A stretch of DNA of 12,101 bases from Verrucomicrobiota bacterium (GTDB taxonomy: Bacteria; Verrucomicrobiota; Verrucomicrobiia; Opitutales; Opitutaceae), in the NCBI GenBank assembly GCA_023430825.1, contig JAEYYL010000328.1, positions 1 through 12,101 on the forward strand. The letters run 5' to 3'. The notes beneath the pieces were generated by a model. The model ran no database searches. It saw nothing but the letters and a program-made list of their open reading frames with translations, and was not told the origin of the DNA. Below are positions 7,970-12,101 of the stretch, in pieces. Within the stretch, counting starts at the first letter, position 1; each line of letters starts with the position of its first letter. The position numbers were made by a program, and so were the translations under genes.

Positions 7970-9204
7970 CGGCGGAGAAGCCCGTCGACAAGCCGGAGGA
8001 AGGCGGCTTGTTCGACGTCCCAGCAATAGCGCCGGCGGCCGAGTTGCCAGGCGGCGGCACGGGCTCGTATCACGTTTTCGGATGCGGCGAAGAAGTGGTC
8101 GAGCTGGACGGCGGTTTCGTCGGTCCGGCCGAGATGGCCGAGGAGGGCGGCGTGGCCGAGGTCGGGGGCGAGGGCGGTTTGGGCGCGCGTGGACGAGAGA
8201 AGCTGCGGGAGTCCGGCGAGCAGGTAGGTGAAGATTTTATTGGTGAGGCAGAGGTCGCGGTTGAGCGGCTGCGATTCCTCGGTGGAGAGGCCGAGGTCGG
8301 CGGCGGCAGCGAGCTGGATCATGTCCGACGGCGGGGCGGGCGGTAGAAAGTGGAGCGGGTGTGCGAGCCGGGCGGCGGCGGCGAGGGAGCGCAGGTGCGC
8401 GGCGTAACCCGGCGAGACGAAACCGCGCAGATGGAGCGCGACAGGCGTGCGCATTTTTCCGGCGATGGCGACGACGGCTTCGAGCCCGCGACCGGGTCCG
8501 ATGGTTTGGGAAAACCAGTAGAGCACGGCGGGGCGGTGCCCGGTGATCGGCGGCGGGGGCGTCGGGGCGGCGGGGGCTTCGGAAAGGGGGAAGACGTTGA
8601 GGAGCGTGGTCGGGGAGACGGCGTAGGTGTCGCGGTAGGCGTCGGCGATCAAGGGCGATGCGGCGGTGACGAAGGCGCAGCGGCCGAGCAGCCGCGCGAG
8701 GATGACGCGGCGGGCGCGCAGCTCCTCGCGGGCAGCGATCTCCTCGCCCTCGTGAAAATCCTCGGCGTCGAAAGCGAACGGCGCGCCGCGGAGCTGCGCG
8801 GCCTGAGCGGCGGCGGGGAGGCCGGCGAGACAGTGGCCGAAGTAGAGCTGCGCGGGCAGGCGCGCGGCGACAGCGGCGAGGTGGAAGGTTTCCGCGTGGT
8901 GGGCGCGTGCGGCGAGTCGGCGGGTGGCGGGGAAGCCGAGGCGTATCCAGTTTCGGGAGACAAGGCGCAGGAGCTTGCGGGCGAACGCCGCGGAGCTGCG
9001 GCGGGCGTCGACGCGCGTATGCGACCACGGCGCGGCGGCGAGCAAGGCTTCGTCGAGTGCGTCGGCGGGGGGGAAGTGCCGGCCGGCGACGACGTGGACG
9101 CGGTAACCGGCGGCGACGAGGGCATCGGCGTTTTTGACCAGTCGCGGCGTGGACGCGATGTGCCCCGGCGTGATCAGGCAGACGAGCGGCGCGGGAGAGC
9201 TCAT
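7966..9204 (-). CDS. GT4-like glycosyltransferase
   Basis: The 412-residue protein shows the GT-B layout. The N-terminal strand VCLITPGHIASTPRLVKNAD (8-27) is followed by YRVHVVAGRHF. A conserved-looking FAFDAEDFHEGE stretch (143-154), an acceptor-domain signature seen in some GT4 relatives, and FVTAASPLIADAYRDTY (178-194) lead to LLNVFPLSEAP (201-211). A Pro-rich hinge (PAAPTPPPPITG, about 211-222) follows, then the donor domain: AVLYWFSQTIGPGRGLEAVV (226-245) and LGLSTEESQPLNRDLCL with TNKIFTYLLAGLPQLL (304-336). The Glu normally following Asn-Lys-x-Phe is Thr here. The ATG at 9202-9204 overlaps the upstream stop by four bases, and the stop overlaps the membrane-protein ATG in the same way. 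The bases before the start are pyrimidine-rich with no Shine-Dalgarno match. A sugar transferase role is well supported by fold signatures and context; specificity is unknown. Confidence 0.88.
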   Translation of the reverse strand: MSSPAPLVCLITPGHIASTPRLVKNADALVAAGYRVHVVAGRHFPPADALDEALLAAAPWSHTRVDARRSSAAFARKLLRLVSRNWIRLGFPATRRLAARAHHAETFHLAAVAARLPAQLYFGHCLAGLPAAAQAAQLRGAPFAFDAEDFHEGEEIAAREELRARRVILARLLGRCAFVTAASPLIADAYRDTYAVSPTTLLNVFPLSEAPAAPTPPPPITGHRPAVLYWFSQTIGPGRGLEAVVAIAGKMRTPVALHLRGFVSPGYAAHLRSLAAAARLAHPLHFLPPAPPSDMIQLAAAADLGLSTEESQPLNRDLCLTNKIFTYLLAGLPQLLSSTRAQTALAPDLGHAALLGHLGRTDETAVQLDHFFAASENVIRARAAAWQLGRRRYCWDVEQAAFLRLVDGLLRR

Positions 9205-10469
9205 GCGCGGGGAGAGAAGAAGCCGGCGTCGCGCAGGGCGGCGGCGAGGGCACGGCGGTAGTCGGACCATTGCCAGCCGGCGGCGGTGGCGAGGGCTGAT
9301 TCGCGCATGGCGGCGAGTTCGGCGCGGTGGTCGAGGCACCATTGCACGGCGGCGGCGATGGCGTCGGCGTTGCCAGCGGGGAGGAGCAGGCCGTTCTCGC
9401 GCGGTTTCAACAGGTCGGCGGCGCCGGCGCAGGCGGTGGTGATGACGGGCAGGCCGCACGACCAGGCTTCCGTGGCGACCATGCCGAAGCCGTCGCAAAG
9501 GGTCGGGAAAATCAACGCGTCGGCGCGGCGATATTCGTCGAGCAAGGCGGCGCGGGGAATGGAGCCGTGCACGCTTACGCCTTCGGGCAGCGGCTGAAGG
9601 AGCCGGTCGGGAAGATCGATGGCACCGAAGATTTTCAGGCGGGCGTGCCGGCCGAGCGAGGCGGAGCGCCAGGCCTCGAGGAGGTAGTGAGCGCCTTTGC
9701 GAATGCTGAAAGTGCCGGCCCAGAGAAGGGTCAGCGGCGCCGTGGAAGATGACGCAACGAGAGTGGTGTCGCGCGGAGCGGGCGGGGGCGCGCCGTAGGG
9801 AACGACGCGGACCTTCGTGGCGTCGAGGCCGGCGCGCGCGTAGGTGTGGCGGGTGAAGCGGGAGGCGGCGATGACGAGATCGGCGGCCTGCCATTCGGCG
9901 CGACGACGGGCGAGGCGGAGCGGTTCGCGCGTGGCGGTGTGGCGGCGGTAGGCAGTGCGCAGCTCGGGGAAACGCTCCAACTCGCGATCGAGGAGCGCGT
10001 GCACGTATTCAGAATCTGGAGCCGGGACGTCATAGGCGACGCGGAGGCCGAGGTCGCGGGCGCGGCGGAAGGTGGCGAGCGAGCTGTGTTCGAAGCCGTA
10101 AACACCGGTGAGATCGGGCGTCAGCGAGCGGCTGACGCGGCGGTCGAAGGCGTGCTCGGTTTTTTCCCAGATGAAATCGGTTGGGCGGCCGTCGCGGTCG
10201 AACGCGCCGACGGCGAGGCGGAGGACTTCGCCCCACGGATGGGAGTGGACGAGTTCCGGCGGCATTTCGGTGACGGCGCGGCGGCGGAATTGCGGAGAGA
10301 GATCGCGGCCGGCGAGGCGGCCGAGTTGCGCGAGCGTGCGCTGGGCGAGGCTCGCGGGTTGGTCGTGCACGGTGGTGACGAAGCGGGCGAGCTGACCGGC
10401 TTCGTGCACGGTGCGCGCGGCCTGTTGCACGAATGGCGCGACGCTGGGATGGAACACGACGACGCTCAC
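9201..10469 (-). CDS. GT4 family glycosyltransferase
   Basis: The 422-residue protein opens with SVVVFHPSVAPFVQQAART (2-20), a GT-B N-terminal strand and loop. The middle contains VYGFEHSSLATFRRARDLG (123-141) and LRVAYDVPAPDSEYVHAL (142-159), then ADLVIAASRFTRHTY (196-210) and VRVVPYGAPPP (220-230), the classic hinge. The donor domain has LTLLWAGTFSIRKGAHYLLE (246-265), RLKIFGAIDLP (277-287), and FPTLCDGFGMVATEAWSCGL (321-340). In the EX7E position the first Glu is Asp (D326) and the second is E334; this Asp variant is common in GT4. The gene starts at a GTG (10467-10469) that overlaps the GT2 stop (GTGA). No Shine-Dalgarno sequence is seen. Its stop overlaps the next ATG. It is probably a retaining transferase in the same pathway; donor and acceptor are unknown. 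Confidence 0.92.
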   Translation of the reverse strand: MSVVVFHPSVAPFVQQAARTVHEAGQLARFVTTVHDQPASLAQRTLAQLGRLAGRDLSPQFRRRAVTEMPPELVHSHPWGEVLRLAVGAFDRDGRPTDFIWEKTEHAFDRRVSRSLTPDLTGVYGFEHSSLATFRRARDLGLRVAYDVPAPDSEYVHALLDRELERFPELRTAYRRHTATREPLRLARRRAEWQAADLVIAASRFTRHTYARAGLDATKVRVVPYGAPPPAPRDTTLVASSSTAPLTLLWAGTFSIRKGAHYLLEAWRSASLGRHARLKIFGAIDLPDRLLQPLPEGVSVHGSIPRAALLDEYRRADALIFPTLCDGFGMVATEAWSCGLPVITTACAGAADLLKPRENGLLLPAGNADAIAAAVQWCLDHRAELAAMRESALATAAGWQWSDYRRALAAALRDAGFFSPRA

Positions 10470-11398
10470 GGGAGGGTGAGGCGTTTGGCGAGACGCCAGC
10501 CGAGAAGGCGGGCGGCGAGTTGGAAGCGTCCGCTGCCGGGAAATGGTCGGCGGCTGCCGCCGAGCTGGCGCGAGGCTTGTTCGGCGCGGCGGGAAAGGTC
10601 GGCCGCGCCGGGATAGAGTTCGAAGGCGGCCCATTTCCACGCGTAGGCGGCGGCGGCGAGCGTGCGGGGCGAGCGGTCGGCGGCGAGGAGGGCGGCGAGG
10701 GTGAGTTCGATGGAACGGTGGAAGGATTCGAGGGCGCGGTGGTCCTTGCGCGAGCTGAGGCTGCCGGCGACGTTGGAGCGGTAGTAGGTGTGGGCGTCGG
10801 CGCAGAAGACGATGCGCTCGGCGGCAAGCATGACGCGGGCGAAGTATTCGCCGTCGTCGTTGAGCGAGAGGGATTCGTTCCAGGGACCGGCGCGATCGAG
10901 CAGCGCGCGGGGGGCGAGCCAGGCGGCGGGCTGCATCATGCCGGTGGTCTCGAAGTGAAGCTGGAGAAACTCGACGCCGGTGAGATCGCGCCAGTTGGGC
11001 ATCGGTTGAGCGACGGCGCGGGCGGGATCGGAATCGAAGCGCGCCCAGGTGCTGGAACTGAGACGCGAGCGGTTGCCGTCGGCGAAGAGCGGAAGCTGGC
11101 GCGCGATCTTGTCGGGGGCGAGGAGATCGTCGGAATCGAGATACTGGATGAACTCGCCGCGGGCGGCGCGCAGGCCGGTGTTGCGCGCGGCGGCGGCGCC
11201 GCGGTTGGGTTGAGTGAGGATACGCAGGCCGCGGGGCTCGTAGCGGCGGGCAAGCACGAGCGAGTTGTCGGTGGAGCCGTCGTCGACGAGGAGGACCTCG
11301 GTGTGCGGCCAGGTTTGTGCGAAGGCGGAGTCGAGGGTCGCGGCGAGGAAACGCTCGGCGTTGAAGCACGGAAGGATGATGCTGACGAGCGGGGACAT
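10466..11398 (-). CDS. GT2 family glycosyltransferase
   Basis: This is a 310-residue GT-A enzyme. The N-terminus PLVSIILPCFNAERFLAATL (3-22) is the textbook GT2 start. EVLLVDDGSTDNS (34-46) holds the nucleotide-binding Asp residues D39-D40, QPNRGAAAARNTGL (63-76) is the conserved NRG-AARN segment, and FIQYLDSDDLL (83-93) holds the metal-binding D88-S-D90 motif. The region GPWNESLSLNDDGEYFARVM (171-190) fits the acceptor and catalytic-base motif, with Asp/Glu around 181-184. GT2 enzymes normally invert configuration at the sugar anomeric carbon. A C-terminal stretch (about 245-310) is basic and Trp/Ala-rich with an amphipathic look. The start is an ATG 22 bases after the stop of the preceding gene, with no clear Shine-Dalgarno sequence. 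The 3' end overlaps the next gene by four bases. Confidence 0.95.
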   Translation of the reverse strand: MSPLVSIILPCFNAERFLAATLDSAFAQTWPHTEVLLVDDGSTDNSLVLARRYEPRGLRILTQPNRGAAAARNTGLRAARGEFIQYLDSDDLLAPDKIARQLPLFADGNRSRLSSSTWARFDSDPARAVAQPMPNWRDLTGVEFLQLHFETTGMMQPAAWLAPRALLDRAGPWNESLSLNDDGEYFARVMLAAERIVFCADAHTYYRSNVAGSLSSRKDHRALESFHRSIELTLAALLAADRSPRTLAAAAYAWKWAAFELYPGAADLSRRAEQASRQLGGSRRPFPGSGRFQLAARLLGWRLAKRLTLP

Positions 11399-11420
11399 CG
11401 GCGGGCGAAGGGGCGCGGGG

Positions 11421-12101
11421 TCAGCGCGAGGAGCGTGCGGCGTGGCTCTGCAGCACGCGGCGCCAGTTGTGGCGGAAGTAGGCGGGTTTCGAGCCGGCGA
11501 CGTAATGATGCATGACGGCGCGGCAGTCGTGGGCTTCCGGTGGGAGCGGACAGGTGACGTAGTCCGCAGCGGGCGCGATGGTGCAGTCGCGGCCGGCGAC
11601 GAGCATCGCGACGAGCGCTTGTTCGAGATAGTAGCTGGTGCCCTCGGCGGAGATGAGCTGGTCGCACCAGGATTCGAGGCGTTCCCAGTCGAGTTGGGAG
11701 CTGTCGAGGCCGCAGAGACCGACGTTGACGAGATCGGCGACGGGCGCGCCGGCGAGGCGGCCGAGTAGCGGGCGCGAGTAGCCGTAGGACGTTTCGCAGT
11801 CGACGGCGTGGAGCGGGCGCATGGGTGCATCGAGCCATTCGACGAGTGCGCCGGGGGTGCGGAAGAAGAGCAGATCGGAATCGATCACGAGTTTCCAGCC
11901 GCGGCGGCCGAGGTGCGGGCAGATGAGCTTGCGGATGTTGGGATAACGCAGCCAGCGCTCGCGGAGGACGGGAAAACGCGCGGCCGGCAGGTGGGCGTCG
12001 AGCCGGGCAATGGCTTCGTCGCGGGAAACGAAACGTGTATCCGGAAACAGGCGACGCAGCGCGGCTTGTTCGTCGGGGGCGAGCGAGCCGTCGTCGTAGA
12101 T
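11421..12101 (-). CDS. GT-A-like glycosyltransferase with DSD motif, 5' end beyond window
   Basis: The last 226 residues of a gene entering from the right edge are present; the true start is outside. Near the start of the visible part is IYDDGSLAPDEQAALRRLF, a strand-loop-helix seen in GT8-like/nucleotide-diphospho-sugar transferase proteins. GWKLVIDSDLLFFRTP (visible residues 68-83) carries D74-S-D76, the DXD metal and nucleotide site. HAVDCETSYGYSRPLLG and DLVNVGLCGLDSSQLDW follow, the latter resembling the Asn-x-Gly substrate loop. TSYYLEQALVAMLVAG fits the GT-A helix with a conserved Glu-Gln pair. The end of the protein is basic. A GTG inside the visible part (11886-11888) is an internal codon rather than the start, because the upstream frame stays open and clearly belongs to the fold. 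The upstream gene order is unknown, and the sugar specificity is unknown. Confidence 0.85.
   Translation of the reverse strand: MYDDGSLAPDEQAALRRLFPDTRFVSRDEAIARLDAHLPAARFPVLRERWLRYPNIRKLICPHLGRRGWKLVIDSDLLFFRTPGALVEWLDAPMRPLHAVDCETSYGYSRPLLGRLAGAPVADLVNVGLCGLDSSQLDWERLESWCDQLISAEGTSYYLEQALVAMLVAGRDCTIAPAADYVTCPLPPEAHDCRAVMHHYVAGSKPAYFRHNWRRVLQSHAARSSR

Larger units (their letters stand above)
1..12101 (-). other. Single-direction polysaccharide biosynthesis operon (interior)
   Basis: All eleven genes point the same way. Seven junctions overlap: GTGA at 289-292, 1500-1503 and 10466-10469; ATGA at 4303-4306, 7966-7969 and 9201-9204; and TAATG at 3042-3046. The three remaining gaps are 5344-5358, 6337-6352 and 11399-11420. 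No promoter, hairpin terminator or long gap is visible, so one transcript is inferred that begins to the right of the window and continues past its left edge. The content (nine glycosyltransferases, a Wzy-like polymerase candidate and a GT-C-like membrane protein) defines the region as a surface-polysaccharide locus. Confidence 0.8.

Noticed and set aside
9201..11369. A minus-strand extension making the GT4 enzyme 722 residues long, suggesting a fusion
   Set aside because: The extra N-terminal part is an Arg/Pro/His-rich off-frame reading of the GT2 gene. The GTG at 10469 gives a standard GT4 length.
11399..11420. The 22-base gap as a possible promoter or terminator
   Set aside because: It is too short and purely GC-rich, with no -10/-35-like sequence, hairpin or T-run.
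10433..11515. A 360-codon plus-strand reading frame
   Set aside because: It is antisense to the GT2 gene and has a Gly/Glu/Ala/Val-rich low-complexity composition. The GT2 motifs on the minus strand are unmistakable.

Overview
The window is a G+C-rich stretch of bacterial chromosome (hand-counted 60-base lines run from about 60 to 75% G+C) in which every supportable gene lies on the minus strand. It is the interior of one long, tightly packed surface-polysaccharide (exopolysaccharide, capsule or O-antigen type) biosynthesis operon. The taxon cannot be fixed from the sequence. A high-G+C Gram-negative organism fits best, and a member of Verrucomicrobiota/Opitutaceae is only a weak guess from the look of the proteins. 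No rRNA, tRNA, mobile element, CRISPR array, promoter or terminator is visible, and no stretch above about 25 bases lacks a gene.

Layout in transcription order (right to left): a GT-A-like glycosyltransferase with a DSD motif, its 5' end cut by the window edge (11421-12101); a GT2 glycosyltransferase (10466-11398); a GT4 enzyme (9201-10469); a second GT4-like enzyme (7966-9204); a many-pass membrane protein of GT-C-like appearance with a soluble C-terminal tail (6353-7969); a GT-A-like glycosyltransferase with a DAD motif (5359-6336); a GT4 enzyme (4303-5343); another GT4-like enzyme (3044-4306); a Wzy-like polysaccharide polymerase candidate (1500-3044); a GT4 enzyme (289-1503); and the N-terminal part of a further GT4 enzyme whose 3' end is outside the window (1-292).

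Seven of the ten gene junctions overlap (six ATGA/GTGA 4-base overlaps and one TAATG), and the other three gaps are 15-22 bases. Most starts lack a recognisable Shine-Dalgarno sequence. This suggests a single transcript with translational coupling. Functionally, nine cytoplasmic or membrane-associated sugar transferases could build a lipid-linked oligosaccharide, the Wzy-like protein could polymerise it on the far side of the membrane, and the GT-C-like protein could add a sugar from a lipid carrier. The flippase, the initiating phosphoglycosyl transferase, the chain-length/export proteins and the nucleotide-sugar enzymes are not in the window and would be expected nearby. Donor and acceptor sugars cannot be read from these sequences.
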